Assembly (NCBI GenBank): GCA_002633005.1
Contig: NMRA01000640.1
Location: 104,191-136,507, forward strand
Length of the DNA stretch: 32,317 nucleotides
From: Phoronis australis
Taxonomy: Eukaryota; Phoronida; Phoronidae
Reading direction: 5' to 3'
This document shows, piece by piece, positions 1 through 13,600 of the stretch. A model generated the notes under the pieces. The model made no database searches, was not told where the DNA came from, and worked only from the letters and a program-made list of their open reading frames with translations. The translations under genes were made by a program, and so were the position numbers. Numbering within the stretch: the first letter of the stretch is position 1; each line of letters begins with the position of its first letter.

Positions 1-954
1 TGTTGTAAATTCTTTGCTGAAATAAAGGCTTACCTTCACGGAATTGTTCTGTTACTATATCTTGTCACTGAAAGCCACATTTATGTTTCGACTGATCTTT
101 AAAAAACACAACTAGCAAACCTTCGAAGAACCTAAATATCGGACACCATGTTTCCCCATACGCCACACTGCGGAAAACTGACTAACCAAGTAATGGCCGC
201 GGGCACCTTGTAGCCAAATTTCAGCTCCAGTGTTTTGAAATATGCTGCTAAAACACAGCTCCATTCACAACAAAATTTATCCACAACACGAAGTCTGATG
301 ACAGCACCAAGTCATTTCGATGAATCAGTGCAGACGACTAAAGCGCGTGCAAACTCATTCAAGCTTTAGTATCTCTATGCCTTCTTGATATGACACACGC
401 ACGTGCGCGGCCGGGGTTTGACTTGAGTTTAAAAACAAATGAAGAAATGGAACAGTGACATATTGTTAGTTCAATTAGATGATTTCATTGTGGAAAAAGA
501 TTTTGTTTTCAACTTTTATAACCGATTTATGTGATTGTCCATTTTAGGCTGACTTGGGGGTCTAAATTGCACTCTCTCTCGGTAAAATCAAAACGAGGCA
601 ACGCTAGAAAAAAAACGAGACAGTGCCGGTGACATTGAATGCATTACAGCGGATCAAAAATTTGTGTCATATATTTCTCAGATTATGCTTCAAGTAAGAT
701 TTTATGTAATGTCCGATATTTAGGTTCCGTCCGATAATTAGGTACACTATGTGTAAGTCATAGTTTGATGAAGACAAATGTGTCAGTCACACAAACAGAC
801 CCCATTACCCTGTAATGTATGTGATGGGGTGGCTGGTGACTGAATCAATGTTGCACTGACTTTATACCAAATCAACCACAGCAATGTTGACCGGAGATCA
901 AATTCAATGCATTGAGCGAAAACTGGCGACTTCATTTTTGAAGCATCGGATTAC
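1..954 (-). other. HUWE1 intron 25 (partial)
   Basis: No HUWE1 coding block that should follow was recognised here, and no other gene. The next exon lies outside the window. Confidence 0.5.
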
Positions 955-1694
955 CTTAATTTTGGCACAGGAGAAGTTGCTGGTGGCTCCCAGAGCAGGC
1001 CATTGGCCAGGAGCTTGGTGAGTGCCGTGGCAACAGACCGGGCCGCTGGCGTCGGCGCAGTTGGTGCTGCAGGCACCTGCTGCGTGCGCCGTTGACGCAC
1101 AGGGGAACCAACGCACAACTTCACTAGGAGTCCAAAAAGTTCAGCAAGCGCACGACCGAGTCGCGACGAAGCTGAGAGCAACGGCTTGATCTGTTTGATC
1201 TGTGCTTGTAAGGCCGGTGACATCTTTGTTTTCTTTGAAGCATCCGGGAGACCGAGTGCTGCCGATGGTGTCTCGCCATGAGTGGCACCATCGTCGGTGA
1301 CGACATCCATTGTAACCACATCTGGAGTGGTGAGGGATGAGCTTTGCACAGGTGTCAACCGGCCAGCTGACAGAGGTGAGCCAGCCTCGGTTGTCGACAA
1401 CGACTCCATGGCGGCACTGACGCCATTGCTGCCTCGATCACTTCCACAAGCCGACAGAGAGTCTATGTTACCGGCACTGCCACCTCTGACCACCTCCCTG
1501 AATTCCTTGGGCAGGATGCGGTCCATGTCAGCGCGGCCAAACTCACTAGTGGCAGGCAGGATGTCGTCGCTGCACAGTGCCAACAAGACGGTACTCTCCC
1601 AGACAAGCGAGGTATACAACTGACTGAGGCCACGCAGCACTTCCAAGCCAAGTTCAGACCCCCAATGGCTGACCGATATAGTGCGGATGTCACT
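955..1694 (-). CDS. HUWE1: HUWE1 exon 25 (residues 951-1,196 plus part of 1,197), last exon in the window
   Basis: This 740-nt exon opens [20 protein letters not shown] and [20 protein letters not shown]. It then has a Ser/Thr/Gly-rich variable stretch (about residues 1,010-1,090), followed by [39 protein letters not shown] and an Ala/Pro stretch ending [10 protein letters not shown]. Human has the same order of conserved and variable blocks. The acceptor is TTGTTTCAG and the donor GTAATC. It leaves AG of an arginine codon for an exon beyond the window. Confidence 0.97.
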
Positions 1695-4600
1695 CTGAAA
1701 CAATGCCAATATATCGCATGAGGATTGGAACAGAGCCACAAACTACAAACTTAGGAATATCAAAGAAAGGATTTTGACAAGACACTCATTACTGAACAAG
1801 ACTTTAAGAATAAGAATTTGTGAATAAACTAATTGCAAAACCTCCCCTAACCACCCGTCATCTAACCTACCTGTCCAACACGACAGACGTGTACAAACAT
1901 CATGATATAAGCGTGTGCCGAAGCGAGCGCATGCAGGAGGGGCGTGGCAAGAGGCGTCAGAGTGGGCTCAGCCACGCCCTGCGAGCTGGCCAGCTCCTTC
2001 AGGAGCACAGAGCCCCCAGGAGGAGGCAGGGGCCGGTGCAGGGGCTCCAGTGTTTGTAGCACCTCATTGAGATGAANGCACTGTCACTTCTGACCACCTC
2101 CCTGAATTCCTTGGGCAGGATGCGGTCCATGTCAGCGCGGCCAAACTCACTAGTGGCAGGCANACTCTCCCAGACAAGCGAGGTGTACAACTGACTGAGG
2201 CCACGCAGCACTTCCAAACCAAGCTCAGACCCCCAATGGCTGACCGATATAGTGCGGATGTCACTCTGAAACAATGTCAATATATCGCATGAGGATTGGA
2301 ACAGAGCCACAAACTACAAACTTAGGAATGTCAAAGAAAGGATTTTGACAAGACACCCAGTACTGAACAAGACTTTAAGAATAAGAATTTGTGAATAAAC
2401 TAATTGCAAAACCTTCCCTACCCACCTGTCATCTAACCTACCTGTCCAACACGACAGACGTGTACAAACATCATGATATAAGCGTGTGCCGAAGCGAGCG
2501 CATGCAGGAGGGGCGTGGCATGAGGTGTCAGAGTGGGCTCAGCCACGCCCTGCGAGCTGGCCAGCTCCTTCAGGAGCACAGAGCCCCCAGGAGGAGGCAG
2601 GGGCCGGTGCAGGGGCTCCAGTGTCTGTAGCACCTCATTGAGATGAAGCAACCCCTGCTTCAGCACCTGGGGTTCATGAGACAGTGTCTGAAAGTAATAT
2701 ACCAACGATGAGTAGAAGGCAAATATCAATAAGAGCACTGTGAGCAGTTAAAAAACTTATGATGGTGGAATTTATTACTTTAACACCTAGAGCAATCCAT
2801 CTATAGGCTTGCTGTCATTTTTCAATGCCATTGTCAAAGGGTTGCCAGGTTGTAAACATCCAGACAACATAAACGCGACCCACGAAACTAGCGGAAACAA
2901 GATATCAACAATATTATATATTCAATCAATTTCAGTACTTAGGCCTCCAGACCATATACAACTATGAAAGTAGCAAATACAAGCGCGCAATTATCAAAGT
3001 GGTTTACATAATACAGACTGTTAAATTAACTATGCACAAAAAACCTTAGTGAACGAAAAAAGCTAAGTTCAAAATGAGGCAAGACTTCATCAAATTATAC
3101 AAGTCTTCGCAAGGTATCAACATGACACTAGCTGCACTCTGTAAATTCTAGCATCTACAGAGTGATGTCAGCAGATGTCCATGAGCTGACAAGCATCCCA
3201 CAATGCATTTGAAAAATGACACCAGAGTTGTACAGGAAATCCCATAATTGCCAGGATACGTTAAGTTGAAACGACTCACCAGGATTGACTTGCATACACT
3301 GGCCACCGCCTGACAAGACTGCGACGCAGGGAAGTCAATGGGAAGGTTGGGTAAACCCAAGATACCCATCAATGGCAGCAGGCCTTTCTGATTGACGAAC
3401 TCGCGACAGTGGTCGTCTGTTGTGTTATTGCTGAGGATGGCCTCCACGAACTTCATCTAAACAAAGAGCCAACAAAATGTTTTGATAACGGTTACAAACT
3501 GATCTCTAACTGTTGTATGGAAAATAACGACAGAAACTGAATACAGTCTCTGTCTCAACACAGAGGTCATTATGTAGAAATAACGCCCTTTTAATGTCCT
3601 GTTCCCATGACAACAGCTCAGACAATGGGATTGCATTTTATTGACAAGGAGAGACCACGCAGCGAGTTGACCTGGGCCCCGGAGTCTAAACTTTTTCATC
3701 GAAATCGAAATCATTTGTGGTATTTTCAATTCTACTTTCAAGATAACTGTCCATGCTCGAGTGCATAATGGCTTGCGCGGATAACTTTTTAGTCGTAGTT
3801 TGCATTTGACGCCCGCAGCATTAAGATTACAAATTCGACTCTCACCTTGAAATTCTGAGTTTTTACTAGCTTGTAACATGCAACAATTTTGGGGTCACCA
3901 AGTGCAAATCTAAACTACACTCACAAGCCTAATGTAATCGAGCACAGACTAATAGCCACTTATCTCGAGTTCGCACATGAGCAGAACTACAAAAATTTCC
4001 AAAAAATAACTTTGAGCTCTATTTTGATTATAAGGTGTCAACAGTCTTCACTTCCCAATAATATCTTCAGTTTTTACCACATTTTGAGAACCAGATTGAT
4101 GCCTGTCATTCAGTGCAGAAAACTGGTTCTCAAAATGTGGAACCCCTGTAAGTGCAGCTTTTGACAAGGCAGACAGTCGTGAGCACTTCCCTAGGCCAAC
4201 AAGTCGTGTCCTACATAACTGCTTTGCATTCAGAATCAGAAACATAGGAGTCAACACAGACATTCAGGAGAACGAAAGTCATGTTAGATGTTTCATCAAG
4301 TTCTGAAAAATATGCAGTCTAAACACTACTGTGTATTGTTTTGTTGCCCGTCCGCCAATAAAAGTAGATGTGATTTGCACTGATGACTTGATCTGACTAT
4401 ATCTTTTAATATTCAGGTTCATGTTAAGTAAAACTGCTGATCCAATATTTCTACCAGAAATGAATACTCTGTGACAAAAATAATGATTCCCGTGATTTTT
4501 CCATGATAAAACTTCATTGAACAGAATTGACAAATTTCAGGATTTTTCTAAAGTAGCTTCAAAATTCCAAACTTCTACGTCAAAATTATCAGTAATATGT

Positions 4601-7600
4601 AATTGTATTGGAAGAAAATCTGGTTACGATTGAGAGAGATACTGCGCACAGTTGGTGCCAAAACATATGAAGTGTTTGTTAAGTAATACATTACAAGAAA
4701 AAAGTTGAAATGCATTTCCTCCTCTAATTTTGTTACCAGCAAACATGACATCAAAATTACAGTGTCAGAACATTAAATACAAAATGGCGTCAAAATTCTA
4801 ACAACATAATCGCTAAGCAACCTATATTGACTCTGCCCTTAATTTTACTTCATTCCTAGTCATGAGGAAAAGCCATTCTGATGATGAATTTGGGCTGTAA
4901 GTTTGAAATTTTTGACTTGTACTGTAACTGCATCATCAGTGAATACTTACCACATTTAAAACATAGTCCATCAGAGGTATAGGCTTTCGCTCTTGACTAC
5001 TGCTGGCAAGAGAAGTCGATCTGAAAACAATAACAGCAGGACGCATAACGGATGTGAATTTAACAACAGGTAAATATATAGGATAAGGACCTGTTTTCAG
5101 CAACACCTAAACAAAGACTGAAATGTTTGGTCACGATCAAAACTACTTTACAGGTAGTTCACAAAAAGAAGTTAACAGAATATTCCTTGATCAAAGTCAC
5201 TAACTTGGGAACAACATTTTTAACCTATTTTGAACGCCTGTGTATTAGATTTTTATCTTGTTCTCTGTGCTAAAACTTCGGTGAAGTAAGATGAACTTCA
5301 GTCAACTCCTGACTATCAAAAGCTGAAAACACCTGAAGAGAGAGATTCTTCTTAGGGCTGTTCCAGCAAAATCTGTATGGGAGGGGGGGAAGGCACTTTT
5401 ATTTCGTACCCACCACCCATGTTTTTCATTTATTTCTCAAACCCATGACCCATAATTTTTTAATTATTTTTAATAGGTTAAAATATAAAATCCAACACTT
5501 GCCTCCAGGAGGACCTGTAAAGAACTTAGATGATTGACAGACAAGAACTAGTCGTCTTGTCCAATATTGTCAAAAACTAAAGTAGCCTGTGAGCAATACT
5601 TTTGGAAGCCACCAGGTGTCTCTGTTCACCATGTGTCTATAATTTCAATAAACATTTTTTCAATTATAAGGATATATGAATCTCAAACTGTCTTCACGAA
5701 CTCTTTATACTTCTATGCCAAGAGAATATTGGAACTTGTTTATCTTACTCCTCATACTTTTTATTTAAAAATCATCAATTTTCTTATATGTGTTAACACC
5801 AGTTTAGTGTTGCATAACTTTTCAATTCAATAGGACTGCAGACAAACAGTTGGCTCAAATCAAGTTGCCCATGACTTGATTAATGGCTTAGTGAACATAT
5901 TGCACTCNCTTCAAAATTCCAAACTTCTACGTCAAAATTATCAGTAATATGTAATTGTATTGGAAGAAAATCTGGTTACGATTGAGAGAGATACTGCGCA
6001 CAGTTGGTGCCAAAACATATGAAGTGTCTGTCAAGTAATACAGTACAAGAAAAAAGTTGAAATGCATTTCCTCCTCTAATTTTGTTACCAGCAAACATGA
6101 CATTAAAATTACAGTGTCAGAACATTAAATACAAAATGGCGTCAAAATTCTAACAACATAATCGCTAAGCAACCTATATTGACTCTGCCCTTAATTTTAC
6201 TTCATTCCTAGTCATGAGGAAAAGCCATTCTGATGATGAATTTGGGCTGTGAGTTTGAAATTTTTGACTTGTACTGTAACTGCATCACCAGTGAATACTT
6301 ACCACATTTAAAACATAGTCCATCAGAGGTATAGGCTTTCGCTCTTGACTACTGCTGGCAAGAGAAGTCGATCTGAAAACAGTAACAGCAGGACGCATAA
6401 CGGATGTGAATTTAACAACAGGTAAATATATAGGATAAGGACCTGTTTTCAGCAACACCTAAACAAAGACTGAAATGTTTGGTCACGATCAAAACTACTT
6501 TACAGGTAGTTCACAAAAAGAAGTTTACAGAATATTCCTTGATCAAAGTCACTAACTTGGGAACAACATTCTTAACAAATTTTGAACGCCTGTGTATTAG
6601 ATTTTTATCTCGTTCTCTGTGCTAAAACTTCGGTGAAGTAAGATGAACTTCAGTCAACTCTATCAAAAGCTGAAAACACCTGAAGAGAGATTCTTCTTTA
6701 TACAATAAACAGATGAGCACTTGTAGTGAAGTAAATGTTGGGAGCTGATAGCATGTTTGGCTACAGTGTCACTTTCAAGTAAAGACATCAACATAAACAA
6801 TGTAGTAGATCAAGAGAAATTTGGTTATACTAAATATCTTACTTTGGTTGGATGAGTTTCTAGACATGAAATGAATTAACAAAAAAGAAATCAATATTTT
6901 GTAAAAGACTACGGTACTCTCTACAGGTCACGATTTTATGATGCGAAAGCATTTCAGCCCTCAGACAATTGGGAACAGGATATTTTCGATGCCAACAGGT
7001 TAATTTCTATGGCAACAGGCTGATTTCCACAGCAACAAACTGTTTCAGTCAACTCACTTGTCCTCACTAGGTGGCATCGGCGCGGGGGTCGGGCGCTTTG
7101 ACCCTAGCGTGCCCATCTCCTCATCCTCATCGTCTTCCGACGACGCCGTGTCAGTGGTGCCTGGCGACCGTAGACTAATACTGGGCAGTACCTCTGCCTT
7201 GGCCGTTGGCTTGAGGCAGATGTAGGTCGAGTCACGACCCATGACCCCGACCTCTTCCAACAACTTGATGATGGCCCGCGTGGCATCGACACGTAGTGAC
7301 GGCTGGTGTCGCATCAGCTCGTCCATGGCGTTGCCTAGGTTACTAGCTGTATCGCCTGTAAGAGAAGTAATAATTAATTAATTCATGACATAAAGACAGA
7401 ATTGGCATGGAAGTCAAAACTGCAACAAAGTCTCACCACGTGAGAAAGGTCTGAAGTAGATACAAGCAGCTAAAAACAGGCAAAAACAATCTATTCAGAA
7501 TCAGAAACACTAAGTTCAACACAGACATTCAGGAGAACGAAAGTCATGTTAAATGTTTCATCACATTCTGCCAATGACACACAGAAACAATGACCAACAG

Positions 7601-10600
7601 GTCAATAAAACAACAAAACTGATTAATTCATCGGACAACTGAAACTTACCTAACGGGTCAGAGCTGCGCCGTCGCCTCATAGCGGGCAGGTAGTCCTCAG
7701 ACAACAGTACCTTGAAGAGGCGCTCAAATGGCTTGCATTGGACAAACGACTCCAGTCCCCGAGCGTTCAGGCAAAGGGCACTGAACACATTGGGTAGCGA
7801 GGCAAGGACTTCGCGCGTGGCTGGAACCTGGAAATCATAACCATGCACCCATGACTGCACAAATTGGATACAAATTAAAACTTTCATTTATGCAGTGCAA
7901 TGGGATCAAGCGCCAATATTCGAAGTGATGTCTTTTGATCCTCAAAAGTTCAAATAAAGGTAGGCGGAACTTACCGAACAGGTGAGAAAAGAAATTCTCT
8001 CGGGAATAACAGAGCTTACTCCGCGTTCAGATATGTCATGTAACATTGCATAAGCTAAAATATTTGAAAGACCTCCACGCTTCCCATAACCTGATACGGG
8101 AAAAAAAAATCTCCATTACCATATGCCACTACACCGTAAATAATGGATTCTTACGTCTTTTACTAGTAGAGCGTGCAGTACCACATCGGTGAGTCCTTTG
8201 TCTTGTAGGGAGGACAGGAGGGATGGCTCTTGAAACACGTACACTGTTACTACATCTGTGGCTGAAAAAATTCATTTATACTCAATTTCAAAAGACTCCC
8301 ACACTTGGTTCATTATAGCAACTTTCAAAATGAACTGGACATCGTTGAAATTCAACATACTTTTGACGTGAAAAACCACAGCTAAACCTCCACTCCTTTT
8401 TGACCAAAACGAAATTTCACCTCCTGATCACCATCAACAGCACCCCCCACACCGTTGCCAAGCCCTCATACGCTCTGCCTTCAGTAGCCAAAACTAAAAC
8501 TTTGCACTCTGATGTCACCTGCGCAAGTTACAAGTGATTTGAATACAAGTGATTTGAACCTCGACATATTTCAATCACCTGATTGGAATTTTTGGGCCTT
8601 GTGAGGGAAACTTCGAGCGATTTTTCAACTTTTCAGAGGGCAATGGGGCAGATATTCCGCCCCAAAATCAAGGGATCGAGGGACCTGCAGCATGATTTGT
8701 AGTGCATATGTGTTTAGAACAATATTTGGCAAATGCTTCCACTATTTGCAGCAAACTAGTTGTCCTTTACAAATGGAAAAATACTTTTTGGCGATTATTT
8801 AAGTACAAAATAAGATAATTCCATCAGTTTCTAGAAAACGAAAGACAATATTTTGAAATACTATACCAAGCAGAAACAGAGATGGACCGTAGTACTCGGC
8901 GTTACTAATAATATGCTTCAGAGACCTCGGCAGCGACCCGTCCATTACTGCAAGGAAAAACAACAGACTGTATGGTAAATCGTGTAGGCCCATATTAACG
9001 CATTTCATTTGGCAATCCTATGCAAAATAGCCACCAACGTGCAGACCTCAGGAACATGAGGTGCTGCGTGACATGCCTCGACGTTGCTCACAAGCTGATT
9101 TAAACTAACTAGTAAAATATTGCAATTTTTCCCGTTCAAGTCATACATTAAGCAAATCCTTGCATGACATAACCTGTGAGTTTCAACCCAAAGGTTTCTA
9201 ATAATACAAGACAAAAGTACGTAATCAAACAAAATACAGCTTCTACGTCATGGCCGTTAATTTTGTAAACATCAAGAATGCCTGGATATAATTATTGAGG
9301 AGAATATTCTAATTGCAGGATGACTACGCCAGTTTACTAACTTTTCAGCTAATTGTGCTTCTATCTCAGTCACTAGGAAAAACTACTCTGACAACAAATA
9401 CCACATCCCCCAGTCGTCATGATGAGGAAGTCAGGGTCATTCTAACTTAAAATATTTTTGGCTTAGTATAAACGAATGTCATAACATTATACACCAAATA
9501 AGCGACCCTTGAGTTTTTACAAACGAATTTGTAGCAGCAGTTTTCCAGGAGACTCTCGACAGTCGAGAGACACTAACGATGCATTTAGCTGCGAGTCAGT
9601 CTTGCATTTCTTCGGCCAGACAGCAGTATTTGACTTCGATGTCTGGAGATACGAAATGCGTAATGACAAGAAAATCTCCAACTTTCACCAGAGGTCACGG
9701 TTACAACAGGACAGAGGTCACGGTTACAACAGGACAGAGGTCACGGTTACAACAGGACAGAGGTCACGGTTACAACAGGACAGAGGTCACGGTTACAACA
9801 AGACAGTGTGGAAGCAAGACTAGACCAGTTCAAAACACTTTCATTTTTGTCAAGTAGAGTTGGGTCTGAACAAATTGTAGCAATGAAAAATTATGTCAGT
9901 TTGTTCTTCAAAGGTCTGCACAAAGTGTCCCAATTTGAGGATCGGGGTGATAATTTGTGGTTCAACATGGCTGTCATTATGTTGTGCGCTACACAACTAT
10001 TACTAGGCAAGTGGACAATTGTTCATAACCATACAACTAGAGGCAAAGAGATTGATATCTTAATTTTTCATTGTCTGGAACAGAAAAGATCTCGTTTCCA
10101 TTGTTCAGAACAAGAGGGATCTTAATAAGACAAGAAGGCCAGAATCAAGACCTAGACAAACACAGAGGTGATGGGCCAGGTAACAGCGCCTCGACATGGA
10201 CAAAGACACAATCGACTTGTGTAAACATCATGCCTTTTCTGCACATATGCCGAGCATACTCACAGTGTCGGATGTTGTCCGAGAAGGCGGGGTCAGGCGT
10301 GGCCTTCTTGAGGAAGTTCAGCATGGACTTCAGCAGTGCTGCCCTCTGGGGGAAACACTGAACACCTGCAGTCAACAGAAGAACAATTTGAGAACAAATT
10401 GGCAGAGATTGTGAAAAAGTACAAATTTCTTACCCAAAATTTTAAAGTTAGAAGTTCTCAACCATTAATGTTTTTAACTTTAAAAGTTCTTACTCAAGAG
10501 TTCAGCGTGTCAAGTTGGGTCCTACCCATCTTTGAAAACTATTTAGAGAAAGAGAAATTCTCTTACAATTTACATATGCCCAGCATATCAAACCTTTTTA

Positions 10601-13600
10601 CAGCAAAAGGTTGAAAATGAGGAAGTTCTAATAATTATGAAAGAAATTCACCACTAAATGTTTGAATGCATGCAGGATGAACAGTGCCTAGATTGACGGT
10701 ATACGTTGTCCTTAATGTGGAGACAGTGCACTGAGAGACTGGTGATAAGCAGAAGACAAAAATACAAATGAAAAGCTCAACTAACAGTCAAATTTTAGCT
10801 AACTTGCTTAAGCAAAAGATCAGGCCATCAAAGGCCGACTGCACGAATCTACCTAATGATCTCAAAATAACAATGCTTGGCAGCAGCGTAATTGCTGAAA
10901 TGAAACTTTGAGAAATTATATGCTGATGAAGCATTACATTAGCAGAGCTACGGAAACAATTGGTGGGTATGAATTCACATATTTTACCTGGTATTGGGGC
11001 ATCTAGGAGTGGCACTGATGTCGACGGACCAGCATTGCTAGTCGTCGGGGCTGTTGCCGTTGCCGTCACATCCGTTTCCATGGCGTGACTCTCGGGCGAG
11101 AGCGGCGACCCGTGCATGGCGTCCATGCTAGAGACAGATTCACTACGACGGGGTCGAAGCACAAACGGCTGCTCCCTCCGACAGATCTCGACTTCGTGCT
11201 GCGGAAAAATCAAGTCAAATATATTCAATTGAAATTTCGAAAACAATAGCCAAGTTTATTCTAACTGTATGAGGACGGAAAAACCTGTATGTTTACACAA
11301 TACATTGTAGCAGCATTTTTCCAGGAGCAATCTTTAAATACAAAGATACACCAACGATGCATACAGCTGCATGATGATTTAGCATTTCTTCGACCAGACA
11401 ACAGAATGGCAGTCTGCGGTCTAGAGATACGAAATGCCGCAAATCTTCCCCTGGATAACTACCAAACATTGCTTAGAGGAAAGCAGGGGAAGCCACCTTT
11501 GAACTCCCCATTTACTGGTAACTCATCCAAATGCTTTGAAAAATAAGCAAGAATATGAACACAAACTGCTAACTCGACAGTTTAAAAACGGGGGGAATGA
11601 AGTAGTCAAATTTGTCTAAAATCCGGGTGTGCGTTCCAACACAGAAATCGAGTTGGAAATACATTAGGCAGGCACAAAATTGCACCTGGGCGTGTGTAAG
11701 CCAGCTGTAGTTCGATCAGTTTCATGTCACTTGTTCTTGCCTTGACAGAAGTAATATGTCAGGAGATCAGATAATCCTCCAAGTAACAAAGCACAACAGC
11801 AACTCAAACGCACACATGTATACATGTATACATGTCTATGCGTGACATTCATAAAATCACTTACATGGAACCCTCTCACAGTCACAACCTACCTCCAGTC
11901 TGTTGATGAACGCGTTCAGCCCCGACTGTGCTTGGAACGCAGTCATGTCTAGGTTGGTGATGAGGTCGACGACGCGCACAGCACGCGTCACAAACGTGAT
12001 GTGCTCCGACCCGTCACCATACCAGTTGATGACCTTGAGCAAAGACTCCATCATGCCGCATGAGACCAGCGCCTCACCACCTACAAGATGGAGCAACAAA
12101 TTGGTTAGCCAACAGGGTGCGTTAAACGCTGGTAGGAACCAAATCATATCAAGCTACAGAGCTCAACTTCCACATTTTTCAGATTCCAAACAGTGCTTTT
12201 AAAAGTAATTCCTCCCGAACAAGCCTGGCAGTTTTGAGCACAGGTCTAGACCTGCAATCTAGCATATCAATAAAAAATAAAAAAAATATTCCAAGAACTC
12301 TATAACCGCCTACGTAGAAACAAAGGAAAAAGTGGGACATTTCTCAAGTTAGAACTCCTCGGTAAAAGTACGAGGGGGGGCTAAACCTTACGGTGTTCAA
12401 TTGTAAGACACAAAAACCAGTCTGACTTCCTAAGCTGAGGCAGTCAGGGGTGACAGTGCCTAGATGATGTAGCACTGTTTGTTCGACCAGCTGTTTGATA
12501 TACGGAAACAACTGGAGATCGTCAGTGCTTTTAAAGTAAGAATACGCGGACTAAGCCCATAACTAGAGCAACAACACAAAGATGTATGAATGACAGTTCT
12601 GTATAATCGTTTTGGCTTTCTGTCACCTAGAAAACAACATTCAAATTCTGAAATACTACTTTTAGATTTCACCAATTATTCTGTCATCTTTGTCTCTTGT
12701 GAATCTCATAGACAGAAAGCTTAATGTGCTAATTTGTTTTATCTTAATTGGAAGTCACAACGAGCAGAATTTACAATGACCACTTCAAATGAAATGTTAG
12801 CAGGTAAGACCTCATGCTACAGATGAGATTACAAGTAATTTCAGGTAATCACAGTGCAAACTGAATTTGGAATATTCCACTTAACAATGCGAGTCAGTAA
12901 CCAATCACTGACACATGATTTCATTAACACTGTGCATGGGAATATACAGTACACACAACATGACCAGGGATTCCTCCTCATGATGGCTGGGTAGAAGCTG
13001 AATTCATCGTCGGAGTGGTTTTCCTTCGTGACCCAGAATGAAGGGGAAATAACAGGAAAACAAGGTGGCCAAGCCATTCAGTAATTGACCTATCGCCAGG
13101 ATTTTGAGTGACGGCTGAACTGACCAATCAGAACGCAGCATTCTTGATACACCTTCGTTTCCAAGCTGCCACTTTACCCGACAAACAACACGTTGCTGGG
13201 TAAAACTTATAACTGGTTTGTTGACATTTCGCAAGGGGGCGGAGCTTGCGACAGGTCAGTTAGAATCTTGCCNATTCACCACTAAATGTTTGAATGCATG
13301 CAGGATGAACAGTGCCTAGATTGACGGTATACGTTATCCCTAATGTGGAGACAGTGCACTGAGACTGGTGAGAAGCAGAAGACAAAAATACACATGAAAA
13401 GCTCAACTAATTGTCAAACTTTAGCTAACTTGCTTAAGCAAAAGATCAGACCATCAAAGGCCGACTGCACGAATCTGCCTAATGATCTTAAAATAACAAT
13501 GCTTGGCAGCAGCGTAATTGCTGAAATGAAACAATGAGCAATTATATGTTGATGAAACATTACATTAGCAGAGCTACGGAAACAATTGGTGGGTATGAAT

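Larger units (their letters stand above)
10646..13272. repeat. First of two near-identical blocks (probable haplotype 1), without the element
   Basis: It carries exons 15 and 16 and one H/ACA snoRNA, matching 13,274-16,635 apart from scattered substitutions, small indels and the missing 753-bp element. A CATGTATA short tandem repeat lies near 11,815-11,833 and is shorter in block 2. Confidence 0.85.

Noticed and set aside
1-60. Minus-strand exon ending at a CTTACC donor-like string near 31-37
   Set aside because: The translation does not match the HUWE1 block expected after residue 1,197, and no acceptor could be placed with confidence.
4077-4140. Pre-miRNA
   Set aside because: Perfect 18-bp arms with a 28-nt core and a dispersed relative at 17.5 kb fit a miniature inverted-repeat element better.
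5567-5833. Open frame [14 protein letters not shown] (also at 14.7 kb)
   Set aside because: It lies inside the non-autonomous inverted-repeat element, has no similarity to a transposase and is not extended in either copy.
9691-9805. CRISPR-like array
   Set aside because: Units are contiguous without spacers, and the genome is eukaryotic.
9509-9857. Overlapping open reading frames with [10 protein letters not shown]-like repeats
   Set aside because: They come from a 23-bp tandem repeat without stops in several frames, and they overlap an antisense snoRNA.
11289-11546. Open frames on the plus strand over 11.3-11.5 and 13.9-14.2 kb (similar frames at 17.1 and 9.6 kb)
   Set aside because: They are antisense shadows of the H/ACA snoRNA copies, which explains why the same peptide-like strings recur.
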